A stretch of DNA of 21,895 nt, from NCBI GenBank assembly GCA_012271065.1, contig JAAXHE010000354.1, positions 1-21,895 on the forward strand, in the 5' to 3' direction. Below are positions 6,851-15,251 of the stretch, in pieces. Source of the stretch: Candidatus Latescibacterota bacterium (GTDB taxonomy: Bacteria; Latescibacterota; UBA2968; GCA-2709665). Made by a program: the position numbers and the translations under genes. The notes beneath the pieces were generated by a model. That model was not told the DNA's origin, made no database searches, and saw nothing but the letters and a program-made list of their open reading frames with translations. Within the stretch, counting starts at the first letter, position 1; every line of letters starts with the position of its first letter.

Positions 6851-7861
6851 ATGGCGCTGCGCCGAAAAACAGCGGAGACAGAAGAGACCGTAAACGAGAA
6901 GACCATTCGCGTGGCCATGATTGGCGCGGGAGGTCGCGCAACCAGCGCGCATTACCCCTCGCTCAAGGCCCTGAAGGGCGTCGAGATGGTCGCCGTATCG
7001 GAGCTGAGCGAACGGAGGATGGCCGATGCGGCCGAACGGTTTGGCATACCTGGGCAGTATTCGGACTACAGGCAGATGATCGAGAAGGAAAAACCGGATG
7101 CCGTTTACGCCATCATGCCGCCCCATCACCTGTACGATATCGCGGCAACGGTGATGGAGGCGGGCTGCCATCTGTTTATCGAAAAACCCCCCGCGATGAC
7201 AACCGAGCAGACCCGTCAGATGGCGCTGATTGCACAGAAGCATGAGGTGCTCACCGGCGTGACGTTCCAGAGACGGTTCGCGCCGGTCATCCGGTACGGG
7301 AAGGAACTCTGCGAAAAAAGAGGGGCCGTCCACAGCGCCGTGGCCACGTTCTACAAGAACGCCGTGGGCGGCGCGCCGTACTACAGGGGAGCCATCGATA
7401 TCCTCACGTCCGACGCCATTCACGCTGTGGACACGTTGCGCTATCTCTGCGGCGGTGAGGTGGCCTCCGTGGCCAGCGACGTCCGAAGGGAGGACGCAAC
7501 ACATACCAACATATATCTTGCGCTGGTGAAGTTCAGTTCCGGGGCGACCGGCGTGCTGCTCGCCAACTGGATGACGGGGCGACGCATCTTCTCGGTTGAA
7601 ATCCATTCTCCCGGCATTTCTGTATTCGGGGACCCGGAAGAAGGCGGGCGGGTATTCGCGGACAACAAGGACGACCCCGTGGAAATGCTCGATCCTTTCC
7701 GCCTCGGCGGCGGTGACGACACATGGCGCGCTTACGGTGCATACGATACCAACCGGCACTTTATAGACTGTATCAGGGGCGGGAAACAGCCGGAAACGTG
7801 TTTCGAGGACGCGGTAAAGACGATGGAACTGGTGGATCTGATTTACCAGTCGCAGATTTAG
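6851..7861 (+). CDS. Gfo/Idh/MocA-family NAD(P)-dependent oxidoreductase
   Basis: 336 residues, the usual family length. The ATG at 6851 has GGAGG 5 bases upstream. The N-terminal Rossmann domain carries GAGGRA at residues 25-30. E111-K112-P113 is the family's EKP motif with the catalytic Lys, and SDAIHAVD (residues 187-194) gives the H191 and D194 that usually act with it. The C-terminal domain is the open beta-sheet that forms the substrate pocket. These enzymes oxidise or reduce sugars, inositols or sugar acids with NAD(P). It follows the UxuA paralogue at 42 bases and probably supplies an oxidised sugar to the same route. The first 16 residues are extra and polar relative to the Rossmann start. 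The exact substrate cannot be read from the sequence. Confidence 0.9.
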   Translation: MALRRKTAETEETVNEKTIRVAMIGAGGRATSAHYPSLKALKGVEMVAVSELSERRMADAAERFGIPGQYSDYRQMIEKEKPDAVYAIMPPHHLYDIAATVMEAGCHLFIEKPPAMTTEQTRQMALIAQKHEVLTGVTFQRRFAPVIRYGKELCEKRGAVHSAVATFYKNAVGGAPYYRGAIDILTSDAIHAVDTLRYLCGGEVASVASDVRREDATHTNIYLALVKFSSGATGVLLANWMTGRRIFSVEIHSPGISVFGDPEEGGRVFADNKDDPVEMLDPFRLGGGDDTWRAYGAYDTNRHFIDCIRGGKQPETCFEDAVKTMELVDLIYQSQI

Positions 7862-7989
7862 TTTACTTTCTCCGAATTGGGTCACTATTCAAGCTCCGGT
7901 TTCTCCGCGAATTGCTTCAGATGCACAAACCGTCAACGCTCGTCTCCCCCTTTTCTTTAAGAGAGGGGACCGTGGGAGAGGTTCTCAGG

Positions 7990-8012
7990 ACCGAGGGCAT
8001 CCTGCCCTCGGT
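7990..8012. repeat. Hairpin repeat with CGAGGGCA stem, copy 1
   Basis: ACCGAGGGCA, loop TCC, TGCCCTCGGT: a perfect 10-base-pair stem with a 3-base loop, 129 bases after the Gfo/Idh/MocA stop codon. No T-run follows, so it is not a classic terminator. It shares its 8-base stem with 8114-8133. Confidence 0.75.
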
Positions 8013-8113
8013 GGCCAATTCGTGAGGCCTTGGCGCCGGTAGTTCTGGTTTGGCTCTTGATGTAATCGGATCATTAGGCCCGAAATGAGGAAATTGGTCG
8101 GATGTGCGAAGTT

Positions 8114-8133
8114 CGAGGGCAGGGATGCCCTCG
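8114..8133. repeat. Hairpin repeat with CGAGGGCA stem, copy 2
   Basis: CGAGGGCA, loop GGGA, TGCCCTCG: a perfect 8-base-pair stem identical to the inner stem of the copy at 7990-8012 but with a different loop. Conserved stem with a changed loop suggests a dispersed palindrome family rather than a simple duplication. Confidence 0.75.
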
Positions 8134-8441
8134 CTCCGGATACTGTTGAATTACATACTGATGTAGGGCACTACGGCCTTGGTCATATGGATGTCAAATC
8201 AAATTTGGCACGAAGAGGTTCCCGGGAGCGAGTGTAAGTTGCGTTCGACGCGCCGATGATTTTTGTACAGGCACCTTACAAAGATGTCCAAGGCGTGCCC
8301 GGATATAGCGGATTGGCATCGCGAAGCCATATAGCACTCCGCTTTTGGCTGACGGCCGATAGCTGACAGTTGCTTTTTCTGATTCAGACAGCCTGTTTCC
8401 GGAACCGGACAAGACGCTTTTACCGATAGAAAGGATTAATA

Positions 8442-9260
8442 ATGAAATACATCATGTTCACGAAACATCTGGAGGGCCTGGATGTCCCCGGCATTATTGC
8501 CGCGTTGAAATCGGTCGGCGTGGACGGCGCCGACCTGTGCGTGCGCCCGGGCTATCCGGTACATCCGGAGAATGTCGAAACGGCGTTGCCGGACGCCGCC
8601 AGGCTGTTCGCCGATGAAGGGCTGTCCATCCCCCTCGTAACCACGCCTGGTGACTTCATTAAACCGGAGATGGAATACGCGGACCGGCTGTACGCGGCCT
8701 GCGGCGAAGCCGGCGTGAGGCATATCAAACTGGGTTACTGGCACTGGTCGGCGGGGATGGACTACTGGGAGGAACTGGACGCGGTACGCGGGCGCCTCGA
8801 AGGCTTCCAGCGCCTTTCCGAGAAACACGGCGTTCAGACCGTGGTGCACAACCACTCCGGGCTCTCGATGGGCCTCAACTCCTGCGCTGCCATGAATGTG
8901 GTCAAAGGCTTTGATCCGCGACACATCGGCGTGTTCGCCGATCCGGGGCATCTTTCCATCTGCGGGGAGCCGATCGAACTGGCGCTGAATATCGTCAGGT
9001 CGCACCTGTCGGTCGTGGCGCTGAAGGACCTGATCCGCCAGCCGCTTGGACAGAAGGGCGGGACAACCTGGCGCACACGGGTGGTGCGGCTTGGCGAGGG
9101 ATACGGAGACTGGCCTGCGCTCTTGCGCGCGTTCAATTCGGTAAATTTCGACGGACCCCTGAGCTTCCACAGCGAGTACAGCGGGGAACCTGTGGACACG
9201 GTAATCGATCTGGCCAGATCGGACGTGCGGTTTTTTACTGCGCTGCGGAATGCAGGATAA
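8442..9260 (+). CDS. Sugar phosphate isomerase/epimerase-like TIM-barrel protein (AP endonuclease 2 family)
   Basis: 272 residues, typical for this xylose-isomerase-like family. The ATG at 8442 has AAGGA 6 bases upstream. Likely divalent-metal and catalytic residues sit at strand ends: VVHNHSG (H136, H138), FADPGHL (D167, H170), ALKD (K196, D197) and FHSEYSG (H243, E245). Members isomerise or epimerise keto-sugars, inosose or sugar acids in the cytoplasm. It stands alone between a repeat-bearing gap and a strong terminator, so it may be its own transcription unit. Its neighbours (Gfo/Idh/MocA, UxuA-like proteins, heparinase-like lyase) point to sugar or uronate catabolism. Substrate unknown. 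Confidence 0.85.
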   Translation: MKYIMFTKHLEGLDVPGIIAALKSVGVDGADLCVRPGYPVHPENVETALPDAARLFADEGLSIPLVTTPGDFIKPEMEYADRLYAACGEAGVRHIKLGYWHWSAGMDYWEELDAVRGRLEGFQRLSEKHGVQTVVHNHSGLSMGLNSCAAMNVVKGFDPRHIGVFADPGHLSICGEPIELALNIVRSHLSVVALKDLIRQPLGQKGGTTWRTRVVRLGEGYGDWPALLRAFNSVNFDGPLSFHSEYSGEPVDTVIDLARSDVRFFTALRNAG

Positions 9261-9283
9261 CCGCGATACAACCGACAGACAGA

Positions 9284-9320
9284 AAAGGGCGGCCCGGAAT
9301 CGGGTCGCCCTTTCTTTGTT
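9284..9320 (+). terminator. Rho-independent terminator after the sugar isomerase gene
   Basis: AAAGGGCGGCCCG, loop GAAT, CGGGTCGCCCTTT: a 13-base stem with one G-T wobble, followed by CTTTGTT. It lies 24 bases after the isomerase stop codon and just before the end of the convergent heparinase-like gene. The A-run on the other side could make it act for both strands. Confidence 0.88.
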
Positions 9321-9336
9321 CCACGTGATCGGGTAT

Positions 9337-12300
9337 TCAATCCAGAATCGCCCTGCAATTCGCACGGATCCGGAACCGCCCGTCCCATTGCCGGACAGCC
9401 GTGGCTGTGGGCGTGATCTCGACCGTGTCTCCCGGTCCGACGTCGTAGAGATAGGCGATATCGCCAACGCCGAACCCGGCCGAGAGGTCGTGCCCGCCAA
9501 CCAGCCGGATGCCTGCATCCCGGCGGACGCCTGGCGCGTGAGGCGCCAGTTCGACGTCGTCAACGGGAAGCCAGTGCGCGTGGTCCCGGTCCGCAAGCCA
9601 TGCGCCCCGGTAGTACCCCTGCGCCGCCATGTAAAGGTTGGTTTTCGTCGAGAGGCCGGTTCCGTCCGGGTTCCGACCCGTAATGACGAAACGGCCGACC
9701 CGGAAACTGTCGTCGCTGAACCGGATGCGATAGCGCCTGCCTCTGCCTTCCACGGCCGTGATGTTGTATGCCGCGGCACGTCGGGCGTTTCCGATGCGGG
9801 CGACGTCACCTTTGAGGGCCGCGGCGCGGAAGGCCTGGCTGTCACGGTCGCGTTCAACGGTAATCGTGGAAGACGCCGGATCGGTTTCTACGATACGCCC
9901 GCGAAGCGGTCCGGGTATCGAAAGGGTATGCCCGTCGGCGCTGATGCTACCATGGCCGGACTGGTGCAGGGAGACCAGCTTCCCCTCGGCATCGTTTCGC
10001 GCCATACCGAGACTGCTGCCGGACGGTCCGATGGCGTGGCGGATCGTATCTTCGCCGTATTGATGGCTGACCCGCAGGGAGAGGGTCTCGCCGCCGCCAT
10101 CCAGTTGCTCTACGGCGTGGACCTTTCTTGCGCCCCTATGGGGTTCGTGAACGGCCACAAAACGGCTGGCAGCGCCGTCACACGTGTTGCGAAGCAGCAC
10201 GTACGTCAGCTGCTTCGGGTTGCCTGGCTTCCTGGGGGGATCTCCGTGGGCGACGATGGCTTCGTCCGAGGGCAGGAAGGTGGTATTCAGGCAGACGCCT
10301 TTTTTCAAGTCGCGCCAGGTTGAGGACCATGTCCCGGACGGATACCCGCGCTGCGCATCGTACAGATAGGAGTAGCCGCCCCCCCGGTACGTGTAATACG
10401 AGCGCCCCTTCCTTAACGGGTCGGCGAGACCGGCGTCGTCGTAGATGGCGCCGAAGGGCACGTCCCGGCCGGCCAGCGTTCCCTGCTTCTGCGGAGAGGT
10501 AAGCTCGATTTCGTTAGCGGAAAACTCGCCTTCGAATCCGTGCAGGCTGTAGTCGTGTTGCGTTCCGCCAGCCACGCGAAAGCAGTCGAGCACGTAGCGT
10601 GCGTCCTTGCCGATTTCGATGAGCGCCAGCGTCCGCCGGTATTCGGACGTATGGCGATAGGTTTCCGGGGCGTCGACCTGCACCCAGGTCAGGCCTCGAG
10701 TCCTGACGAATTGCTCCAGCCTTCCGGGACCCTGTGAATCCTGCCGGCGGCCGTCCACGACGACCGTGGCGTGCGCCAGCGTGTTCTTCGTCCACACCGC
10801 GGGACGGTCTCCCTCTGCGGCGTGTTCGCCGTAACCGAGATCGGGGATGAGTTTCCGGCCGTACGCGAAGAGCTCGATGTTGAGGCTGTCGAAATGCGCG
10901 TGCTCGGTGGCCGCCCGCCCGTAATATAGCGCCAAAGCCGCACGTTCGCGGCCTCGTCCCGATCGAAGCAGGGCCAGGCCGAAACCGCCCATCAGCCGGC
11001 TCTCGGTGGTCATCTCCTTCAGTTCGGCGGCGCCGTCCGTGTGCGGCGGCGGTTCCACCGGTTCCTCCAGCAGCGACTCGAAGCTGTCGAAGCCGGTCTC
11101 GCGGCCGCGCAGCAATTCGCCGATGAAGGCATCTCCGGTGGCCTTGTAAGCAACCCGCAGGGTCTCGGCGCCGAGGGATACGTACCCCCCGGTTGTGGTG
11201 CCTGCATCGCCGATACACGGGGTGAAGTGGTCCAGGCACGTCATTTCCTCGGCCCAGCGGTACATGCGCCGGAACTTTGGCCTGTCCCAGATCCGTATGC
11301 CCTGTTCTTCCAGGAGTCGGGCGATGACCGTGAGGTGGGTTACCCAGCTGCTGTTGTAGCTGGGGGAACTTTCCCACCCCATGCCTTCCCTGAAGATCAG
11401 GTTGTCCAGGGCGAAGTTGATCCCTTCCGCATGGGCGGCCTTGTCCCGGAAGATGTATCCGTCGAAGTGGGTGAGCATCTCCTTGAGTTCCGTGGCCTCG
11501 CCCGTGTTATTCAACGTCCATTCTACGGCTTTGTCGATCTCGTCCCGGTCTCCCGAGGCGAGCGCTGCGATCAGCAGGGCTTCCTGGTGCCCGCCGTAGT
11601 TGCTCCGGACGTGGCCGCGGTAGATTCCGTCGAGGCTCGCCCCGATGATGCCAGCCTCGATTTTCTTCCGGAATCCGTCCGCATCCGATCCGAAGACGGG
11701 GTCGCTGGGGATGGCGTCGCGAACGGCGTCCAATGCCTGGCAAAGCCTCCGTACCGTCCCGGATTCGGAAATGAGATCGTTCATCTTTCCGGTATAGCCG
11801 GGTGAGAACTCCAGGGCGTACATGGATTGCCTGCTGTAGTCCATGTGCGGATAGACTTCGGCCAGACGGTCCAGAATGACGAGCGCCTTGTGCGCATATC
11901 TGCCGTCCCCGCTGAGGAGATAGGCCTGAGAGAGGGAGGTAAGGCCGGCAACAACCGCATTCCACGTACTGCAACAACAATAGGCGATGAACCAGTGGCG
12001 AAACGGTGTGTCGTCGCCCTGCCAGCCCCATCCATCGTCCGCGTACGGGCCGGTCAGCAGGCTGCGGTCCTCCATTCCATTCCGGTAGAATGCCCCAAAG
12101 TCATTGCTGGGATAGGATTCCCCGCCTACGGCGCAGGTGACGCGCCATTTGTCCGTGAAGGGATCGTGGTTCCATCCGCCCTGCGCATACCCGCCGTACC
12201 CGTTCGGGCCGCTGCCGTGGACCGGACAACCGCTCACGAAGTTGATGGTCCAGCTGCGCGGTACTTCGGGGCCGGGCATCAGACTGTGGATGAGATCCTG

Positions 12301-12420
12301 GCCCCGCTCCAGCCACGGATCTGCGTCTTCAATGATACGCCCGGCGGCTTCTTTCGCGTCAGGGTCATCCGCCGCGCGTTGCCGGGCAAGTTGAATCTGT
12401 TCAGGTGTGTAGAGATTCAC
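9337..12420 (-). CDS. Heparinase II/III-like polysaccharide lyase family protein, very large
   Basis: About 1,027 residues from a GTG at 12420, which has a perfect AAGGAG 5 bases upstream; the same frame runs open to an ATG at 12501 that lacks a ribosome-binding site. The first half is Trp/Tyr-rich and helical, as in the alpha/alpha toroid of alginate and heparinoid lyases (with DRLAEVYPHMDYS and GGHQEALLIAALASGDRDE). The heparinase II/III signature follows near residues 500-560: EHAHFDSLNIELFAYGRKL, then DLGYGEH and NTLAHATVVVDGR, with the candidate catalytic His at about residue 509. The remainder is beta-rich, as expected of a C-terminal sandwich. Such enzymes cleave uronic-acid polysaccharides by beta-elimination. 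Neither start gives a signal peptide, which is odd for an enzyme on long polymers. It may act on oligosaccharides in the cytoplasm, or be exported differently. It converges with the isomerase and diverges from an aldo/keto reductase. Confidence 0.82.
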   Translation of the reverse strand: MNLYTPEQIQLARQRAADDPDAKEAAGRIIEDADPWLERGQDLIHSLMPGPEVPRSWTINFVSGCPVHGSGPNGYGGYAQGGWNHDPFTDKWRVTCAVGGESYPSNDFGAFYRNGMEDRSLLTGPYADDGWGWQGDDTPFRHWFIAYCCCSTWNAVVAGLTSLSQAYLLSGDGRYAHKALVILDRLAEVYPHMDYSRQSMYALEFSPGYTGKMNDLISESGTVRRLCQALDAVRDAIPSDPVFGSDADGFRKKIEAGIIGASLDGIYRGHVRSNYGGHQEALLIAALASGDRDEIDKAVEWTLNNTGEATELKEMLTHFDGYIFRDKAAHAEGINFALDNLIFREGMGWESSPSYNSSWVTHLTVIARLLEEQGIRIWDRPKFRRMYRWAEEMTCLDHFTPCIGDAGTTTGGYVSLGAETLRVAYKATGDAFIGELLRGRETGFDSFESLLEEPVEPPPHTDGAAELKEMTTESRLMGGFGLALLRSGRGRERAALALYYGRAATEHAHFDSLNIELFAYGRKLIPDLGYGEHAAEGDRPAVWTKNTLAHATVVVDGRRQDSQGPGRLEQFVRTRGLTWVQVDAPETYRHTSEYRRTLALIEIGKDARYVLDCFRVAGGTQHDYSLHGFEGEFSANEIELTSPQKQGTLAGRDVPFGAIYDDAGLADPLRKGRSYYTYRGGGYSYLYDAQRGYPSGTWSSTWRDLKKGVCLNTTFLPSDEAIVAHGDPPRKPGNPKQLTYVLLRNTCDGAASRFVAVHEPHRGARKVHAVEQLDGGGETLSLRVSHQYGEDTIRHAIGPSGSSLGMARNDAEGKLVSLHQSGHGSISADGHTLSIPGPLRGRIVETDPASSTITVERDRDSQAFRAAALKGDVARIGNARRAAAYNITAVEGRGRRYRIRFSDDSFRVGRFVITGRNPDGTGLSTKTNLYMAAQGYYRGAWLADRDHAHWLPVDDVELAPHAPGVRRDAGIRLVGGHDLSAGFGVGDIAYLYDVGPGDTVEITPTATAVRQWDGRFRIRANCRAILD

Positions 12421-12817
12421 CTGGACTCCTTGTGGTAGTGATACCCGTTGAGGACGCTGCATAGCGCTCAATAAAGCGAGTGTCTGCGCTTCCGCGGGCA
12501 TCGATGCGGCGTCTGTATCCGGCCCAACAGTATTTCAAAAACGAGGCGAATTCGCAAGCGCATTTTCGACCGCCGGGACGGCATGGCCAGAGGGCTCGGG
12601 AACCGGGCATGAATCCGGGAATCAGTCAGTCGTCGCTTGCCGAAGCGCTTGACGGTAGGCGCCGGATTTGATAAATAGTCACTGCGGTCCAGGATAATTC
12701 GGAGAAGACGAAATTGGACCGGTGTGGGATTTAGCGTTCTTGTGGCCATTGTCTTTTTGCGGCAAACCGGCAGAGAGGAAATAGGCACAAAAAGGGCGAA
12801 TCCCAGAGGAAGAGTCT
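12421..12817. other. Divergent intergenic region between heparinase-like and aldo/keto reductase genes
   Basis: About 400 bases from which two divergent genes start. A weak sigma70-like pair on the plus strand, TTGACG at 12649-12654 and TAAATA at 12672-12677 with a 17-base spacer, could serve the aldo/keto reductase, but the -10 matches only three of six positions. No operator repeat was recognised. The part up to 12501 is open in the heparinase frame. Confidence 0.45.
12426..12431 (-). promoter_or_regulatory. Ribosome-binding site supporting the GTG start at 12420
   Basis: On the minus strand AAGGAG lies 5 bases before GTG. It is the only good ribosome-binding site near the start of the heparinase-like frame, so I prefer it to the upstream ATG at 12501. 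Confidence 0.65.
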
Positions 12818-13759
12818 ATGAAATACCGATCGCTTGGACGAACCGGGCTTCGTGTTTCGGTCCTTGGCATTGGTACGGGCGGTCCGAGCCAGTTCGGACA
12901 GAATTCAGGCGTGCCCGAGACCGACGTCAGCCGGATGGTGCGCAGGGCGCTGGCGCTGGGCGTCAATTTTTTCGACACCGCCGCGGGCTACGGGGAAAGC
13001 GAAGCCATTCTCGGCAGGGCGTTGACGGGTGTGCCGCGGGACGAATACGTGCTGGCCACAAAGGTTCAGGTGGCGCGCGACGAGTGGACGGCCACGCCCG
13101 AAGACGTGGTCGGCACCGTGGAACTGAGCCTTGAACGGCTGCGGGTGGACGTTATTGACATTATGCAGTTTCACGGCGTGAAACCGGAAGACTATGCACG
13201 CACGATCGAGATATTTCTGCCTGTAATGGTTCGGCTTCAGGAACAGGGTAAATTCCGCTTCCTCGGCGTATCGGAGACCTATTCCCAGGATTTCCGACAC
13301 GAGATGTTTCCCATGGCGCTTGCCGACGACCATTTTGACACCGCGATGGTCGGGTACAATATGATCAGCCCGACGGCGGAGCATCGCGTCCTGCCGATGT
13401 GCCTTGAGAGAAACGTGGGTGTAATCTGTATGGTGGCGGTACGCCGGGCGCTGAGCAGGCCGGAGGTGCTGGCTGAGCGCATCGCCTATGCAAAGAAAAC
13501 GGGCCTGATTGAACGGGATTCGGTGCCGGACGACGATCCGCTGGGCTGGCTCGTGACGGGCGAGGTGGCTTCACTGCCGGCGGCCGCCTACAAGTACGTG
13601 GCGTCACATCCGGCGATGGGCACGGTCCTGACGGGTACCGCGAACATCGATCACCTGGAGGCGAACGTAAAGGCCATTCTCGGTCCGCCGCTTCACGACG
13701 ACGATATGGCTCGATTGAGAAGCATCTTTGGCGCCGTGTGGGAGCCCTTGGGAAACTGA
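12818..13759 (+). CDS. Aldo/keto reductase
   Basis: 313 residues, the family norm. The ATG at 12818 follows AGAGGAAGAG. The classic opening MKYRSLGRTGLRVSVLGIGT is followed by FFDTAAGYG with D53 and Y58, ATKVQV with K82, and MQFHG with H119, giving the complete Asp-Tyr-Lys-His catalytic set. The NAD(P)-binding end is less standard, with GTVLTGTANIDHL near the C-terminus where the family usually has a G-x-x-x-x-x-x-L motif. These barrel enzymes reduce or oxidise sugar carbonyls and aldehydes with NAD(P)H. It is divergent from the heparinase-like gene. A second member of the same broad family is encoded at 17077-18030, so the region uses two distinct reductases. Confidence 0.92.
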   Translation: MKYRSLGRTGLRVSVLGIGTGGPSQFGQNSGVPETDVSRMVRRALALGVNFFDTAAGYGESEAILGRALTGVPRDEYVLATKVQVARDEWTATPEDVVGTVELSLERLRVDVIDIMQFHGVKPEDYARTIEIFLPVMVRLQEQGKFRFLGVSETYSQDFRHEMFPMALADDHFDTAMVGYNMISPTAEHRVLPMCLERNVGVICMVAVRRALSRPEVLAERIAYAKKTGLIERDSVPDDDPLGWLVTGEVASLPAAAYKYVASHPAMGTVLTGTANIDHLEANVKAILGPPLHDDDMARLRSIFGAVWEPLGN

Positions 13760-14031
13760 ATCCGGGTGCCCACACGGGTTGCCCCTGCGAATACAGCGTC
13801 GGCGCGGACCTCGGAGAGTTTAACCTTGATTCGTAAGTTTTCGTGGACGTTAATTCGAATATGTGCTAGTTAATAAAGGCGATTAGAAGGCGGATTACCA
13901 GGATACACCAGGTCACTGGACGTGTAGGGAAAAAACGTCCTTCTATACGTCGATAACGCCCCGTTTCGGAGGGTTTTATCGCGTCGCCGCGTTGCTGTTT
14001 TTTTTGGATTGAGGTTAATTCGTGTATTTTC

Positions 14032-14064
14032 GGTTTTGTAGGGGCGTCCCTTGTGGGCGCCCGA
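14032..14064. repeat. 33-base dispersed hairpin repeat, copy 2
   Basis: It matches 5608-5640 at 32 of 33 positions, the single difference being T for C at its ninth-to-last 5' flank base before AGGGGCG. The same bulged GGGCG/CGCCC hairpin with a TTGT loop is preserved. Confidence 0.85.
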
Positions 14065-14078
14065 CACCAGAGAGTTAT

Positions 14079-14120
14079 GGGATGAATCGACGGGAGAACG
14101 GTCAGGTACTTCCGGGACAG
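14079..14120. repeat. Half-copy of the MITE-like palindrome found at 15603-15745
   Basis: These 42 bases align without gaps to 15705-15746, the right arm of the palindrome, at 33 of 42 positions. Both begin GGGATGAATCG and end GGGACAG. The terminal CTGTCCCGGAA on the minus strand also matches the left tip of the full element. No left arm is present here. It ends 24 bases before the amidohydrolase ATG. Confidence 0.75.
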
Positions 14121-14144
14121 TGCGTTAGCTGAGAGGAGCGTTCC

Positions 14145-15251
14145 ATGGTCGAAGCGACGGCCCAATCAGAGGCGCCGGCGACAGACGGCGGGAAATCCGG
14201 TTTCACGCTTATAGATGCGGACGTCCACAATTATCCCGACTCCATCGACGAACTCCTGCCCTACCTGTCGAGGCGGTGGCAGGCGTACGTCGGGCAGTCG
14301 GGGTTCACGATCCCGTCGGTCTCGATTTACCCGAAACTCTACGCGCAGGCCGCCCGGCGCGACGCCTGGCCGCCGAATGGCAGGAAGCCCGGAGCGGACG
14401 CCGGGTTTGCCCGGGAACAGTTACTCGACAGATGGGACATCGACTTTGCGGTCCTCAACCCGCTCGTCGCGGTGTCGGCCGTGCGCAATATCGACCTTGC
14501 AAACGCGCTGCAGCGGGCCGTCAACGAATGGACCCGGGAGGCGTGGCTGGATGCCGACAGCCGGTGGCGCGGCTCAATCGTCGTCAACATCCAGGATGCT
14601 GACGCGGCCGCCGCCGAGATCGAGCGCGTAGCCGTCGACCGCCGCTTCGTGCAGGTGTTGCTGCTCGTACGTTCCTACGCACCCTACGGACGGCGCGAAT
14701 TCCGGCCCATCTTTCGCGCCGCGGCCGCGGCCGACCTGCCCGTAGGCATTCACTTTGGCGGCGGCGGCAATCCCATTACGGCAAGCGGTTGGCCATCCTA
14801 TTACATCGAGGACCACACGGGAATGTCGCAGGCCTTCGAGGCCCAGGTTATCAGCCTGGTGTGCGAAGGCGTCTTCGAGGAACTGCCTTCGGCCAGGATA
14901 GCCCTCATTGAGGGGGGATTCGCCTGGCTGCCCGCGCTCATGTGGCGGCTTGACAAGAACTACCGCGGTCTTCGCGGCGAAGTGCCGTGGCTCAGGAAGC
15001 TGCCAAGCGAATACATCCGGGACCACTTCCGCGCGACGACGCAGCCCATGGAGGAGCCTTCCAATCCCCGGCACCTGCTCGCCATTCTGGATATGATCGG
15101 ATGCGAGGACTTTCTCATGTTCGCCACCGACTATCCGCACTGGGACTTCGACGCGCCCGACCGTGCACTGCCCCGGGTCATCAACGGCGCCCTGAGGCAG
15201 CGCATTCTGGCCGATAACGCGGCGGCCTTCTATGGTCTCGAAGACAGTTGA
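14145..15251 (+). CDS. Amidohydrolase-2 family metal-dependent hydrolase (ACMSD-like)
   Basis: 368 residues, with GAGAGGAGCG just upstream of the ATG. It belongs to the amidohydrolase group that includes aminocarboxymuconate-semialdehyde decarboxylase and related hydratases/decarboxylases. Visible features are IDADVH at residues 23-28 (replacing the usual HxH with D-x-D-x-H), [10 protein letters not shown] with H203 at the metal position, IEGGFAWLP, and [11 protein letters not shown] with D329 and H332, the C-terminal metal Asp region. Members decarboxylate or hydrolyse aromatic and carboxylic substrates in the cytoplasm. Its last 20 bases overlap the start of the Rieske gene, so they are translated together and may act in one oxidative or decarboxylating route. 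The substrate is unknown. Confidence 0.88.
   Translation: MVEATAQSEAPATDGGKSGFTLIDADVHNYPDSIDELLPYLSRRWQAYVGQSGFTIPSVSIYPKLYAQAARRDAWPPNGRKPGADAGFAREQLLDRWDIDFAVLNPLVAVSAVRNIDLANALQRAVNEWTREAWLDADSRWRGSIVVNIQDADAAAAEIERVAVDRRFVQVLLLVRSYAPYGRREFRPIFRAAAAADLPVGIHFGGGGNPITASGWPSYYIEDHTGMSQAFEAQVISLVCEGVFEELPSARIALIEGGFAWLPALMWRLDKNYRGLRGEVPWLRKLPSEYIRDHFRATTQPMEEPSNPRHLLAILDMIGCEDFLMFATDYPHWDFDAPDRALPRVINGALRQRILADNAAAFYGLEDS

Larger units (their letters stand above)
7862..8441. other. Repeat-bearing intergenic region
   Basis: 580 bases with no convincing gene; short open frames (7723-8025 plus, 8194-8412 minus) have no family character and run through hairpin repeats. It contains two hairpins with the same stem (7990-8012 and 8114-8133), an imperfect pyrimidine/purine palindrome around 7948-7968, and a GCTGACGGCCGATAGCTGAC segment near 8347-8366. 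The AAGGA ribosome-binding site for the next gene is at 8431-8435. No clear promoter was identified, although one is expected. Confidence 0.6.
13760..14144. other. Repeat-bearing intergenic region upstream of the amidohydrolase
   Basis: 385 bases without a credible gene. The left part is AT-rich with T-runs around 13998-14006. The right part stacks two dispersed repeats, 14032-14064 and 14079-14120, only 14 bases apart, and ends with the GAGAGGAGCG ribosome-binding site of the amidohydrolase gene. A small minus-strand frame at 13866-14165 passes through these repeats and has no family resemblance. Confidence 0.6.

Noticed and set aside
5834..7885. 683-codon open frame on the minus strand opposite the UxuA-like and Gfo/Idh/MocA genes
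   Set aside because: It is the antisense of two well-supported plus-strand genes with ribosome-binding sites and family motifs, and has His/Arg/Gly-rich low-information sequence typical of high-GC antisense frames.
7862..8441. Repeated hairpins considered as a CRISPR-like or attachment-site array
   Set aside because: Only two units with unequal loops and flanks, no regular spacers and no cas or integrase genes.
8436..9857. 473-codon minus-strand frame across the sugar isomerase, the terminator and the end of the heparinase-like gene
   Set aside because: It crosses a clear terminator hairpin and two real genes in other frames, and shows no recognisable domain.
10514..11377. 287-codon minus-strand frame inside the heparinase-like gene
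   Set aside because: It is the same region read one frame off; the family motifs are in the longer frame.
12649..12677. TTGACG-17-TAAATA as promoter of the first aldo/keto reductase
   Set aside because: The -10 matches only half of the consensus and the organism's sigma preferences are unknown, so it is mentioned in the gap entry but not called as a feature.
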